Assembly: GCA_002898535.1 (NCBI GenBank) | Contig: BEHN01000023.1 | Span: 1 to 41,057, forward strand | Length of the DNA: 41,057 nt | Direction: 5' to 3' | Source: a bacterium HR11 | Lineage (GTDB): Bacteria > Acidobacteriota > HRBIN11 | Shown: one piece after another, positions 15,454-23,789 of the stretch | How positions within the stretch are numbered: the first letter of the stretch is position 1 | Layout of the letters: each line of letters starts with the position of its first letter | Program-made: the position numbers and the translations under genes | The notes under the pieces: generated by a model | What the model was told of the DNA's origin: nothing | Database searches by the model: none | What the model saw: only the letters and a program-made list of their open reading frames with translations

Positions 15454-16545
15454 ATGGCGGACCTGTGGGAACGTCTCTTACCCCGTTTGACGGCGTTGGT
15501 CGAGGAGTATGAGGCCCTCCAGGCCCGGCTGGCGGACCCGGCCGTCGCCCAGGACTATGCCCGCTCGCGGGACCTCCTCCGGCGATATCGGGAGCTGGAA
15601 GACCTCGTCCAAGCCTTCCGGCGCTGGCAACGCTACCAGCAAGAACGATCCGACGTCCTTCACATGCTGGAGACCGAGAAGGACCCCGAGCTCCGGGAGA
15701 TGGCTCGCGAGGAACTCGAACGGCTGGACCGCCAGCTTGAGGAAGCTCGACAGGAGGTTTTCGCCCGTTTGATCCCACCGGACCCGAACGACACCCGGAA
15801 CGTCATCCTCGAAATCCGGGCCGGGACGGGCGGCGAGGAGGCGGCCCTGTTCGCGGCGGACCTCCTGCGGATGTACCAGCGGTACTGTGAACGTCGGGGC
15901 TGGCGGTTCCAAGTCCTGGACGCCCACCCGACGGACCTCGGGGGCTATAAGGAAGTCGTCTGTCTCGTCGAGGGCCCGGGCGCCTACCGGCGCTTAAAAT
16001 ACGAAAGCGGCGTCCACCGGGTCCAGCGGGTGCCGGTCACCGAGGCCAGCGGGCGGATCCACACGTCGGCGGCGTCCGTCGCCGTCCTCCCGGAAGTCGA
16101 AGACGTCGAGGTCGAGGTCCGGGACGAGGACCTGCGGGTCGATGTCTTCAGCGCCGGCGGCCCCGGGGGTCAGCATGTCAACAAGGCGATGACGGCCATC
16201 CGGATCACGCATCTGCCGACGGGCATCGTCGTGACCTGCCAGGACGAGCGGTCGCTCCACCAGAACCGCCGCAAGGCCCTGCGGGTCCTGCGGGCCCGGC
16301 TCTACGACTACTACCGTCGCCAACAGGAAGAAGCCCTCGCCCGGGAACGCCGAGCGCAGGTCGGGACCGGCGACCGAAGCGAGAAGATCCGGACCTACAA
16401 CTTCCCCCAGAACCGGGTGACGGACCACCGCATCAGTTTGACCCTCTATCGTCTGGAAGATGTCCTCGACGGGGACTTGGACGAGATCATCGACGCTCTG
16501 ATGGCTTACGATCAGTCCGAAAAGCTGAAGGCGATGGTGGCGTGA
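15454..16545 (+). CDS. prfA: Peptide chain release factor 1
   Basis: A 363-residue class I release factor that reads UAA and UAG stop codons in the ribosomal A site. The codon-recognition motif is PVT at residues 194-196 (the RF1 'PxT' position, in RVPVTEASGRIHTS). The catalytic GGQ is at 238-240 in SAGGPGGQHVNK, where the glutamine contacts the peptidyl-tRNA ester. The full RF1 length and the N-terminal coiled domain are present. The start at 15454 follows GAGGA with normal spacing. The usual downstream partner prmC, which methylates the GGQ glutamine, is not adjacent; a convergent CYTH gene follows after 27 bases. Confidence 0.95.
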   Translation: MADLWERLLPRLTALVEEYEALQARLADPAVAQDYARSRDLLRRYRELEDLVQAFRRWQRYQQERSDVLHMLETEKDPELREMAREELERLDRQLEEARQEVFARLIPPDPNDTRNVILEIRAGTGGEEAALFAADLLRMYQRYCERRGWRFQVLDAHPTDLGGYKEVVCLVEGPGAYRRLKYESGVHRVQRVPVTEASGRIHTSAASVAVLPEVEDVEVEVRDEDLRVDVFSAGGPGGQHVNKAMTAIRITHLPTGIVVTCQDERSLHQNRRKALRVLRARLYDYYRRQQEEALARERRAQVGTGDRSEKIRTYNFPQNRVTDHRISLTLYRLEDVLDGDLDEIIDALMAYDQSEKLKAMVA

Positions 16546-16572
16546 CCTGTTTGTGCATCCTTGACCCCGTGC

Positions 16573-17121
16573 CTAATCCCCGAAGGTCAGGTCGGCCCTC
16601 ACCCAACGGCCCTCTCGGACGGCCGCCTGAAAGATTTCATAGTACGTCGCCGTCGTCCTCGGCCAGGCTTCCCATCGAAACGCCCGAAGACTTGCCTCGA
16701 TGGCCTCGGGCGGTCCCTCCAGTTCGACATAGACGCCCAGGGGCGTTTCGTCGACGGCGATGTGGACGTCCCCGTGGCGGTACAACGTCCGGTACTTTTG
16801 ATATCGGAACCAGACGGTCAGGCCCAGTCGACGCAGGATGGCGGCGACGACGGCATCGTCGGAGACGGTCACCTCGAGCTCGGGCCGCCGCTTGAAGGCG
16901 GGGTCCTCGTCGGGCTGGCCCTTCCACGTCAGGGTGACCGTGTCGCCGTAACGGCGCAGACGCAGGAGCTCGCCCCGGGCCCGGAGGTCGCCGCCCGGCG
17001 TGTCCCACAGGACGTTGTCCTCGAAGGTCCGGGGATGTTCCAGGGACCAGCCCCAGGCGACACGCGTCGCCTCGACGACGTCCATCGGGACCTGCACCTT
17101 AATTTCCGTCTCGACGGGCAT
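16573..17121 (-). CDS. CYTH-domain protein
   Basis: A 182-residue CYTH (CyaB/thiamine triphosphatase) superfamily protein, a beta-tunnel enzyme fold that binds triphosphates with divalent metal. The N-terminal ETEIKVQV is the ExExK signature, FEDNVLWDTPGGDLRARGELLRLRRYGDTVTLTWKG gives the next strands with conserved Arg/Lys residues, and HIAVDETPLGVYVELEG and WPRTTATYYEIF the last ones. Members include adenylate cyclase class IV and triphosphatases; the substrate cannot be chosen from sequence. The start at 17121 is preferred because the longer frame translates the ATAGACC palindrome. Its 3' end faces prfA. Confidence 0.8.
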   Translation of the reverse strand: MPVETEIKVQVPMDVVEATRVAWGWSLEHPRTFEDNVLWDTPGGDLRARGELLRLRRYGDTVTLTWKGQPDEDPAFKRRPELEVTVSDDAVVAAILRRLGLTVWFRYQKYRTLYRHGDVHIAVDETPLGVYVELEGPPEAIEASLRAFRWEAWPRTTATYYEIFQAAVREGRWVRADLTFGD

Positions 17122-17208
17122 CTCACGATTTTTCAAAGGGACGGAGTGATGGAGTAACGAAGTGACGAGAACCAGTCCCATCAATCCGACGGGACCGGGA
17201 TCGGACCC

Positions 17209-17425
17209 TTGATATCCGACCATAGACCACGGACCATAGACCATGGACTCCGTGGGCCCAAGCCGGTCTATAGTCTATGGTCTGTGGTCTATGGTCCATG
17301 GTCTGGATTGATGCGAGCGCTTCCAGGCACCTTTTATGAGATGGCTGGTTTGAAACATCGTACTTCCCGGGCGATGGAAAGGGACGTCCCGACGCCATTC
17401 TCATGGGCTGAACGGCTCTACTAAT
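17209..17425. repeat. ATAGACC palindrome plus right arm
   Basis: ATCCGACCATAGACCACGGACCATAGACC is followed by a GGGCCC-centred turn and its complement, GGTCTATAGTCTATGGTCTGTGGTCTATGGTCC, up to about 17306. GCGAGCGCTTCCAGGCACCTTTTATGAGATGG matches the segment at 465-500 in reverse. An arm with TTGAAACATCGTACTTCCC follows, ending in GCTGAACGGCTCTACT beside the stop of the SDR gene. Confidence 0.75.
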
Positions 17426-18392
17426 CCCACAAGTTCTGGCGGTAGTAATCGATGATGCGGTCCAGGATCTGATGGATATTGAAGCGGGGCCGGTATCCGA
17501 TCCAGGTCCGGATTTTCGTGAGGTCCGGCACGCGGCGGTGCATGTCCTCGTAGCCGGGGCCATAGGCCTTGTCGTAGGGGATGAAGACGATGGGTGAGGC
17601 GCTTCCCGTCTTTTCCTTCACGAGGTGGGCCAGGTCGACGATGCGGATCTCCTCGTCAGAGCCCAGATTGAAGACCTCGCCTTCGCTCTTGGGGTGCTCC
17701 ATCAGACGAACGAGGGCCTCGACGGCGTCCGTCACGTAACCGAAGCATCGGGTCTGCTGGCCGTCCCCGAAGACCGTGATGGACTGGCCCGTCAGGGCCT
17801 GCTTGACGAAGGTCGGGACGACCATCCCGTAGCGCCCCGTCTGGCGGGGACCCACGATGTTGAACAGGCGCACGATGACGACGGGCGTCCCCCGCTCCTG
17901 GTGGTAGGCCAGGGCCAGGAACTCGTCGAGGGCCTTCGACGCCGCATAGGCCCAGCGCCGGACCGTCGTCGGACCATAGACCCGTGTACTGTCTTCCCGG
18001 AGGGGAAACTCGTTGTGGTCGCCGTAGACTTCCGACGTCGAGGCGATCAGGACCTTCTTGTGAAACTTGCTGGCGTACTTCAGGACGATTTCCGTCCCAA
18101 AGGTGTTGACTTCCAGGGTCTCGACGGGCTTCTCCATGATGAGCCGCACGCCGACGGCCGCCGCCAGGTGGTAGACGTGGTCGACCTGCCGGATGAGTTC
18201 GCTCAGGAGGTCTTCCTCGCGGATGTCGGCCACGATGAGTTGAAACCGGGGATGGTGGCGGAGGGCGGCGACGTTGCTGATACGGCCCGTACTGAGGTTG
18301 TCCAGGCAGATGACCTCATGGCCTTGCTCGATGAGGTACTCGCAGAGGTGGGAGCCGATGAAGCCGGCCCCGCCGGTCACCAAGATGCGCAT
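17421..18392 (-). CDS. NAD-dependent sugar epimerase/decarboxylase (UXS-like SDR)
   Basis: A 323-residue extended short-chain dehydrogenase. It has the GGAGFIGSH NAD loop (residues 7-15), STSEVYGDHNEFPLRED with the catalytic-region Ser/Thr, and the Tyr-x-x-x-Lys pair Y149/K153 in YAASKALDEF. The C-terminal part (FNLGSDEEIRIVDLAHLVKEKTG..., HRRVPDLTKIRTWIGYRP) is typical of the UDP-glucuronate decarboxylase / dTDP-glucose dehydratase group. It acts on a nucleotide sugar for cell-surface polysaccharide. UDP-glucuronate decarboxylase is the closest guess, but an epimerase is possible. The start at 18392 follows GAGAGGGACC. The octamer array begins about 20 bases upstream of the start. Confidence 0.8.
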   Translation of the reverse strand: MRILVTGGAGFIGSHLCEYLIEQGHEVICLDNLSTGRISNVAALRHHPRFQLIVADIREEDLLSELIRQVDHVYHLAAAVGVRLIMEKPVETLEVNTFGTEIVLKYASKFHKKVLIASTSEVYGDHNEFPLREDSTRVYGPTTVRRWAYAASKALDEFLALAYHQERGTPVVIVRLFNIVGPRQTGRYGMVVPTFVKQALTGQSITVFGDGQQTRCFGYVTDAVEALVRLMEHPKSEGEVFNLGSDEEIRIVDLAHLVKEKTGSASPIVFIPYDKAYGPGYEDMHRRVPDLTKIRTWIGYRPRFNIHQILDRIIDYYRQNLWD

Positions 18393-18407
18393 GGCGGTCC
18401 CTCTCAT

Positions 18408-18920
18408 CGGGGAATTCGGCAATCCGGGAATCCGGCAGATGGGCAGGTGGGCAGATGGGCAGTGGGAATGCGGAATTCGGAATGGAAACCAGGCCCCGCT
18501 CGTCCGAGCAAGTCATCCCTATATCCTAACAGAGCGGTTCGGTCCGTGAGAATGGCGCCAAATCGACCTTTCCCACCGCCCGGGAAGCACGATTTTTCAA
18601 GGATACGGGATACGAGATGCGAGATGCGGGATCCCGAGGGGCTTTGGGCCTCGGGGACGGCTTTTCCCGTCCCGTGGCCCTATCGGCCGACGGCCGACCT
18701 GCCCATCGGCCGAATGCTTGAAAATCGTCCTTCTCAGAGTATCTGAATTCATGAGGATTTTCCCGATCCGAACGGTTCTGCTAACCCCGCTCGCCCGAGC
18801 GGGGTCGCGGCCCATTCGGCCGTTCGGGAATTCGGGAACGGGGCAGATAAGTGGATGGGCCGGTGGGCCAGGGAATACGGGATGTTCCCGTCTGCCGAAT
18901 TCCCGAATTCCCGGACCGCC
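18408..18920. repeat. Composite repeat region between SDR and phosphatase-like gene
   Basis: It holds GGCAGATGGGCAGGTGGGCAG octamers, a block almost identical to 5840-5927, and ACAGAGCGGTTCGG (18533-18546) opening an arm that ends in ACGATTTTTCAAG. Five clean heptamers GATACGG, GATACGA, GATGCGA, GATGCGG, GATCCCG occupy 18602-18636. The ACGGCTTTTCCCGTCCCGTGG block shared with 9415-9440 follows, then a second arm ending in CCGAACGGTTCTGCTAAC (18767-18785), a REP-like hairpin (18784-18806) and TTCGGGAATTCGGG units up to the stop codon of the next minus-strand gene. Confidence 0.8.
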
Positions 18921-21155
18921 CTATTCCAACGGCTGGCCGTCCAGGCCCGACGGGACGGGCAGGCCGAGGAGCCGCAGGACCGTCGGCATGACGTCGATGA
19001 TCCGGGGCCGCTCGGCCCGAATCGGCCAGTTGGCGAACAGGATCCCCGGCACGATGGACGGCTCGGCCGAGCAGTGGTCGGCGCTCCAGTTCCGGAGGTT
19101 GTCCTCGACGACGTCGGGCGCCACGTGGCCCAGGGTCGTCTGCCAGGAGACCCGATAGTTGTATGTATGGGCCACCCGGAGGTCCGGGATCAGGTCCGGG
19201 TCAAAGCCGGACGGGTACATCTCCTCTCGGGTATAGACCTTGTACACGGGCTTTTCGCCCGTGACGGGGTCGACGTACGACTCCAGGCCCCGGATGATGG
19301 CCCGCCGGACGGTCTCGTACTCCTCGCCGGGCTCGACGCTCCCCTGCGCCTCCCGGCCCTTCAGGTTGATGTAGATGGGACCCAGGCCGAGGGCGTAGGC
19401 CTTCGTCTGGGACCAGTCGACGTGCTCGAAGAAGTCGCCCTCGATGAAGAGGTCCTCCAGCGTCTTCAGCTCCGTGGCCTGGACGCCCTTCAGCTTCATG
19501 AACCCGTGCTGGACGAGCCACGTATTGTAGTTCATGCCCCGTCGGAATGACGTGAAGCCGTGATCAGACACGACCAGCAGTCGGCTCCCGGGCGGGAGCC
19601 GCTCCATCACCTCCCCGACGATGGCATCCATCGTCTCATAGGCCCGCTCGATCGCCTGAGCGTACCGCTGAGCCCGGTTTGGGTCGTACAGGGGATGCCG
19701 GGGGTCGATCAGCCGCCACAGGACGTGCTGGACCCGGTCCGTGAAGTCGAAGACCTGCACGTAGAGGTCCCAGTCGTCCCGGGCGAGCAGGGTCCGCAGG
19801 ATCTGCCGTTGCTTCTCGACCGTCCAGGCGGCGTCCTCCAGGAAGTGGTCCTCGTCGACGACGCCCGACGTGATCGTCCACGTATCGATGTCCCAGCCCA
19901 TCGTCTTGAAGAGACCGACCTGGCGCATGAGCCAGTCAGACCCGTCCGGCGGCCACGCAAAGGGGATCGGATGACTCTCCGGGTGGAAATGGAGAGGGGA
20001 CAGATACAACATCAGGAAGGGCTCCAGTCGAATCAGGTAAAACCGCCCGATGGCCCGAAGCTTCAGGAGGGGATGGACCTGGAAGGTAAATACAAACCAG
20101 TCGGACCACTCCTTGGGCCTCAACGTGGCGCCCTGGTCCCGATAGCGGACCGTGACCGTCCGGGCGGTCGAATCGACGTGGATCTCGAGGGGTTCCTGAA
20201 ACTGGACGGGCAGGCCCCGCTTTTCCAGAAAAGCCCGGCAGTCCGCCTGCCGGGTGTCGCAGTACAGCTTGTTCCGAGGCCCCCACACGACGGTCCGGAT
20301 GCGCCCGCCCGTGTTGACGACGTCGACGAGCTCGACCTTCAGGCTGAACTCGTTGGCTTGGGCCAGAAGGCTGGCGTCGTCCGTGTAAATCGTCGGTTGC
20401 CCGATGGTGCCCCGGATGTCCGGCACGCCGAGGCCCGACAGCATGAAGCCGTGCCGGAGCTTTTCGGCCGGGAAAGTCGTCGGGTAGCGGACGACATAAG
20501 CTCGCAAGCCGTGGCGGTCGGCGATGGCCCAGAAGGGCGTGCCTTGGCGGTGATTCACGGCCCGGGGAATCTGATAGGGGAGATACCGAGACGCCAGACG
20601 GCCGGCCCAAACGCCGGCGGCGACCCCCAGGCCGATGGATAGGACTCCGACCCAGACTCGCCGCTTCGTCCGCCGCCGGAAACTGACCCACACCAGGAGC
20701 GCGACCCCCAGACCGATCAGGCCCCCGGCGATCGGCCCATTCGCTCGGCCGAACAGGAACGCCCGTGGAGCTTCCTCGTTCAAGGCGAAGGCCGGATAAT
20801 AGGTCCGCCGGTCCCGCTTGAGGAAGTCGAAGATGCCCGTCCGACCCGGCGTGAGACCCGTCGCCATCGAAGACCACGAAACGGGCGTCTGGGGCGGATT
20901 CGTGGGAAGAAGCGGCCGGTACGTGCCCCCCCGGGCCAGCTCGGCCAGGTGGGGCAGGCGGCCCTCACGCAGGAGACGCTCGACCGTGGATGCATCAGCC
21001 CCGTCAAAGCCCAGGATGACGACCCTGGGTGCACCCGCGGCGGTCGGCGCTGCCCCTTTCGGGTCCGCCCCCAGCCTGGACCAACCCACGAAGAAGAGGA
21101 AGCCGACCGTCGTTCCCGTCAGAACCGCAAGCCACCCGCACTTTCTTGGACACAT
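18921..21155 (-). CDS. Membrane-anchored alkaline-phosphatase-superfamily phosphodiesterase-like protein
   Basis: A 744-residue protein. An N-terminal hydrophobic segment (about residues 8-26) is followed by the metal-binding strand VVILGFDGADA (D51) and NPPQTPVSWSSMATGLTPGRTGIFDF, where T90 is the likely nucleophile of the nucleotide-pyrophosphatase/phosphodiesterase type. An insertion with two transmembrane helices (about 140-160 and 168-186) comes next. Further metal ligands are VFDFTDRVQH and VVSDHGF, and the end DVMPTVLRLLGLPVPSGLDGQPL is typical of the superfamily. It probably hydrolyses or transfers phosphodiesters or phosphoalcohols on the periplasmic side. Start 21155 is chosen for the signal-like N-terminus; 21227 is an alternative that would leave a very short leader after the promoter at 21242-21270. 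Confidence 0.8.
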   Translation of the reverse strand: MCPRKCGWLAVLTGTTVGFLFFVGWSRLGADPKGAAPTAAGAPRVVILGFDGADASTVERLLREGRLPHLAELARGGTYRPLLPTNPPQTPVSWSSMATGLTPGRTGIFDFLKRDRRTYYPAFALNEEAPRAFLFGRANGPIAGGLIGLGVALLVWVSFRRRTKRRVWVGVLSIGLGVAAGVWAGRLASRYLPYQIPRAVNHRQGTPFWAIADRHGLRAYVVRYPTTFPAEKLRHGFMLSGLGVPDIRGTIGQPTIYTDDASLLAQANEFSLKVELVDVVNTGGRIRTVVWGPRNKLYCDTRQADCRAFLEKRGLPVQFQEPLEIHVDSTARTVTVRYRDQGATLRPKEWSDWFVFTFQVHPLLKLRAIGRFYLIRLEPFLMLYLSPLHFHPESHPIPFAWPPDGSDWLMRQVGLFKTMGWDIDTWTITSGVVDEDHFLEDAAWTVEKQRQILRTLLARDDWDLYVQVFDFTDRVQHVLWRLIDPRHPLYDPNRAQRYAQAIERAYETMDAIVGEVMERLPPGSRLLVVSDHGFTSFRRGMNYNTWLVQHGFMKLKGVQATELKTLEDLFIEGDFFEHVDWSQTKAYALGLGPIYINLKGREAQGSVEPGEEYETVRRAIIRGLESYVDPVTGEKPVYKVYTREEMYPSGFDPDLIPDLRVAHTYNYRVSWQTTLGHVAPDVVEDNLRNWSADHCSAEPSIVPGILFANWPIRAERPRIIDVMPTVLRLLGLPVPSGLDGQPLE

Positions 21156-21241
21156 CGCTCGCGCCCGCAGATAAGGGGACCGGTGCCCGATCCCCGCTTC
21201 CTGACTTCGACGTCTCGAACTCAGCATTCTCACGGCCGGAC

Positions 21242-21270
21242 ATTGTACGTCCCCAACGACGGAGGGACAA
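21242..21270 (-). promoter_or_regulatory. Sigma70-type promoter for the phosphatase-like gene
   Basis: On the minus strand TTGTCC (21270-21265) and TACAAT (21247-21242) are separated by exactly 17 bases. Transcription would start near 21235, about 80 bases before the chosen start codon. Confidence 0.55.
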
Positions 21271-21463
21271 GACACTTCTGGCCTGAGGCCCATCGTCTGT
21301 AGGGGCAGGGAAATAGGGAGGTAGGGAAATAGGGAAAGGGGGATCTATTCTCCCCATTCGCCGTTTACCCTCGTCACCCCGTCGCTCCGTTCCTCTCGTC
21401 GCCCATACGGCACATCCTGGGGAGGGGCTGGCGGCGTCCGTCGAGCCTCCGGGACCGTTTTCA
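21271..21463. other. Divergent gap with short GGGAAATA tandem units
   Basis: GGGAAATAGGGAGGTAGGGAAATAGGGAAA at 21308-21338 is another short tandem family. The rest is unremarkable until the conserved leader of the GH108 gene. I see no clear plus-strand promoter. Confidence 0.5.
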
Positions 21464-21523
21464 CGGAGACGCATGGAGGGGTGAGGGGCAGACGCCCCGA
21501 GACGAGCCCAGCGCACGGAGGCG
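21464..21523 (+). promoter_or_regulatory. Conserved leader of the GH108 genes, copy 2
   Basis: About 60 bases nearly identical to 395-453, placed directly before the intact muramidase start. It contains GGAGACGCATGGAGGGGTGA, a hairpin with GGGGC/GCCCC around AGAC, GAGACGAGCCC and the binding site GGAGGCG. Conservation in an untranslated position suggests a structured leader or an upstream regulatory site. Confidence 0.5.
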
Positions 21524-21526
21524 GCC

Positions 21527-22525
21527 ATGACGGGGATTCGGCGGGTCGGTGGCGGATGGCCGGACATCGGCTGGGGACGAGACACCGGGTCGGCTTCGGA
21601 ATACACCGTCCGGCCGGGGGACACGCTGAGCGGTATCGCCCGGCGATTCGGCGTCTCGGTCCGGGACCTCTTGAAGTCGAATCCGCACATCCAGGACCCC
21701 GACCACATCTTCCCGGGCCAGGTCCTTTGGATTCCGGTCCGGCGGGACCCTTCCTCGGCGGCGCCCTCGCCGATGTCGGCGCGGGACACCTACGAACGGG
21801 CGACGGGGTCGAAACTCTTCGGGACCTGGCCGCCGCCTTCGACGGCCCTTCGGTCGGGTACGGATGATGTGAGCCCCGCATGCACCAGGGACTGGTTTAA
21901 GGACTGGCTTCTTAAGGAGCCGGTGCCTGGGACGATCTATCCGCCGAATGCGGATGTGCTGCCCAACTTATACGCCATGGTCGGGTTTGATGAAGCCGTT
22001 AATTTCGTCTTCGGAGTCGAGGGCGGTTATTCGAACAAGCGCTCCGATCCCGGAGGTCCCACCAACCTGGGCATCACGCAGAAGACCTATGATGCGTGGC
22101 GGAAGGAACATGGCATGAACCCCCAAGATATTAAACTTATTACCAAAGAGGAGGCTTTGGCAATCTACCAGGAGAAGTATTGGAAGGCGGCACACTGCGA
22201 CTCGTTACCGACCCCCCTCAACGTGGTGATCTTTGACCTCGCCGTAAACTCAGGAGTGGGGAGAGCTATCCAGTTCCTTCAAAAAGCGTTGGGTGTACCG
22301 GTGACGGGCCGGTGGGATCGGCAGACCCAAGAGGCCGTGGAGCGCCTCAAAGAGCAGGGTGGTGTGCGGGCCGTGGTCGAGAGAGTCCTGCAACTACGGG
22401 AACGTTTCTTTTACCAGAGGGTGTGCGAAAGGCCGGATCAGATAAAATTCTTGCGGGGATGGCTAAATCGCCTCGCCCGTCTACGGGAGTACTGCGAGCA
22501 GTTTTGGGCTCAGTCCTGCCGATGA
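21527..22525 (+). CDS. GH108-type muramidase with LysM and peptidoglycan-binding domains
   Basis: A 332-residue peptidoglycan hydrolase. A LysM domain at residues 26-70 (EYTVRPGDTLSGIARRFGVSVRDLL...GQVLWIP) binds glycan. The GH108 N-acetylmuramidase domain runs from about 153 to 215: FVFGVEGGYSNKRSDPGGPTNLGITQKTYDAW, with E165 the likely catalytic glutamate. A PG_binding_3-like domain follows (YWKAAHCD...NVVIFDLAVNSG...VTGRWDRQTQ) to about 290. No signal peptide is visible, as in phage endolysins and in effectors exported by other routes. It is followed by an LprI-type gene, and a truncated paralogue lies at 454-949. Codon use and GC content around 21990-22200 look lower than neighbouring genes, which may indicate transfer. 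Confidence 0.85.
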   Translation: MTGIRRVGGGWPDIGWGRDTGSASEYTVRPGDTLSGIARRFGVSVRDLLKSNPHIQDPDHIFPGQVLWIPVRRDPSSAAPSPMSARDTYERATGSKLFGTWPPPSTALRSGTDDVSPACTRDWFKDWLLKEPVPGTIYPPNADVLPNLYAMVGFDEAVNFVFGVEGGYSNKRSDPGGPTNLGITQKTYDAWRKEHGMNPQDIKLITKEEALAIYQEKYWKAAHCDSLPTPLNVVIFDLAVNSGVGRAIQFLQKALGVPVTGRWDRQTQEAVERLKEQGGVRAVVERVLQLRERFFYQRVCERPDQIKFLRGWLNRLARLREYCEQFWAQSCR

Positions 22526-22662
22526 GCCGATGGGCAGTAGGCCCGTAGGGGAAATGGGCTATCAGTCGCCGTCCCTGGCACCGACGTCGCCGGCGGCGTC
22601 TGCAAGGCTGGACCCTGCCGGCTGGCATCAGGGGAAGTCGTCGGCGAGGGTGGAGGACCGTG

Positions 22663-23562
22663 ATGGAGAGTCTCTCCCTTCATGACGCGGGTATGACCCG
22701 CCATACCCTTGCCTCCCGGCGGGCTGGCTGGGGAGGTCTCGGGTTCCTGGCTGGCTGGGTCTTTTGGGCCATAGGCCCATTGGGACTGCTACCGGGAGCC
22801 CTCGGCCAGGAGGCGGCGGCAGGCAAGCCCCCTGAAACGTCTATCGACCGGCAACTTGAGGAGTGCATCGCCCGAGACCCCACGACGGACGGTATGGTCC
22901 AGTGTACTGTAGAAGCCACGCAGGCCTGGGAACAAGAACTCCAGCGGACGTATGAGGCCCTGATGCGCGTGTTAGACCCGCCGGGCCGGCAGGACTTGCA
23001 AAGAGCTCAGACGGCCTGGGTCGCCTTCCGCAACGCTGAGTCGGTCTGGCTGGACCGGCTTTACGCAATACCCAGTGGTACGATGTATTTGGTCATGGCG
23101 GCCGATGATAGGATGGAACTCGTGAAGGGACGGGTCTTACGGCTCCAGTCATATCTGGAACTGGCGCAGGCGGGGGTAGGCCCCGGAGACCGGGTCCAGC
23201 GAAAGGAGAAGAGGGCCTCCGATGGTAGGGCGACCGGCCGGTCGCCCCTACTGCGGGCCCGGGACCGAGAGCTCGCTCAGGCGTATCGAGCACTCTTGCG
23301 GGAGCTGGACTTCCAAAAGTTATTAGAAAGGTTCTGTGCGGGGGAGCCTGGGCCACTGTGCTTGACCCCCCAGGACGCCACCGAGGCGCGCCGGGCTTTG
23401 AGGTCAGCTCAGAAGGCGTGGTGGACCTATCGTAGAGCCGAGTTTGCCTGGCACCGTCGGCTCTACGGGCAGGAGGCAGACCCGGCCCATGTGTCGTTTG
23501 TGGAGGGACGCATCCAAGCACTGAAATACTATAGGCGGATTTTGATGAATGGACTTGAATGA
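22663..23562 (+). CDS. Exported LprI-type (DUF1311) protein, copy B
   Basis: A 299-residue paralogue of 984-1928. A hydrophobic segment (about residues 22-48, ending ALGQEAAA) is the likely signal peptide. Domain 1 keeps the cysteine pair C68/C81 and the motifs WEQELQRTYEALM and QTAWVAFRNAESVWL. Domain 2 (about 185-290) keeps RDRELAQAYRALLRELD and SAQKAWWTYRRAEFAW but has lost the leading CxxxxxxxxxxxxC segment, replaced by GRATGRSPLLR. The start at 22663 follows GGAGGA; GTG 22660 and ATG 22693 are alternatives. It lies 137 bases after the muramidase, so a joint inhibitor role is inferred. The stop TGA at 23560-23562 overlaps the end of a repeat element. Confidence 0.8.
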   Translation: MESLSLHDAGMTRHTLASRRAGWGGLGFLAGWVFWAIGPLGLLPGALGQEAAAGKPPETSIDRQLEECIARDPTTDGMVQCTVEATQAWEQELQRTYEALMRVLDPPGRQDLQRAQTAWVAFRNAESVWLDRLYAIPSGTMYLVMAADDRMELVKGRVLRLQSYLELAQAGVGPGDRVQRKEKRASDGRATGRSPLLRARDRELAQAYRALLRELDFQKLLERFCAGEPGPLCLTPQDATEARRALRSAQKAWWTYRRAEFAWHRRLYGQEADPAHVSFVEGRIQALKYYRRILMNGLE

Positions 23563-23775
23563 CAGGGCCGTTCGGTTGGTGAAAAACCGCATGGATTCGG
23601 CTTTTCCGACCCTTTGGAGAGGACGGTTTTTCAAGTAAAGGGCAGTTTGGCAGTTCGGCAATTCGGCCGAGGGTCCCAAAAGCCCTGCCATCCAGGGCTC
23701 TATCGGCCCATTGGCCGTGGATCGTCACTTCGTTCCTTTGTATCTCGCATCCCGCATCCTGTATCTTGTCCCTCG
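23560..23775. repeat. Repeat arm and heptamers after LprI copy B
   Basis: TGACAGGGCCGTTCGGTTGG starts on the stop codon. The arm continues through AGAGGACGGTTTTTCAAG, then GGCAGTTTGGCAGTTCGGCAATTCGG units, and ends with TATCTCGCATCCCGCATCCTGTATC heptamers (23740-23766) just before the DUF2085 gene. Confidence 0.75.
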
Positions 23776-23789
23776 CAGGATCTGGGACG

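Noticed and set aside
17625-18746. Long plus-strand frame opposite the SDR gene
   Set aside because: It is antisense to a well-conserved SDR gene and continues into repeat DNA; no family resemblance is seen.
19560-20642. Long plus-strand frame opposite the phosphatase-like gene
   Set aside because: The minus strand encodes clear alkaline-phosphatase-superfamily motifs here; the plus-strand product is Arg/Pro/Gly-rich without domain features.
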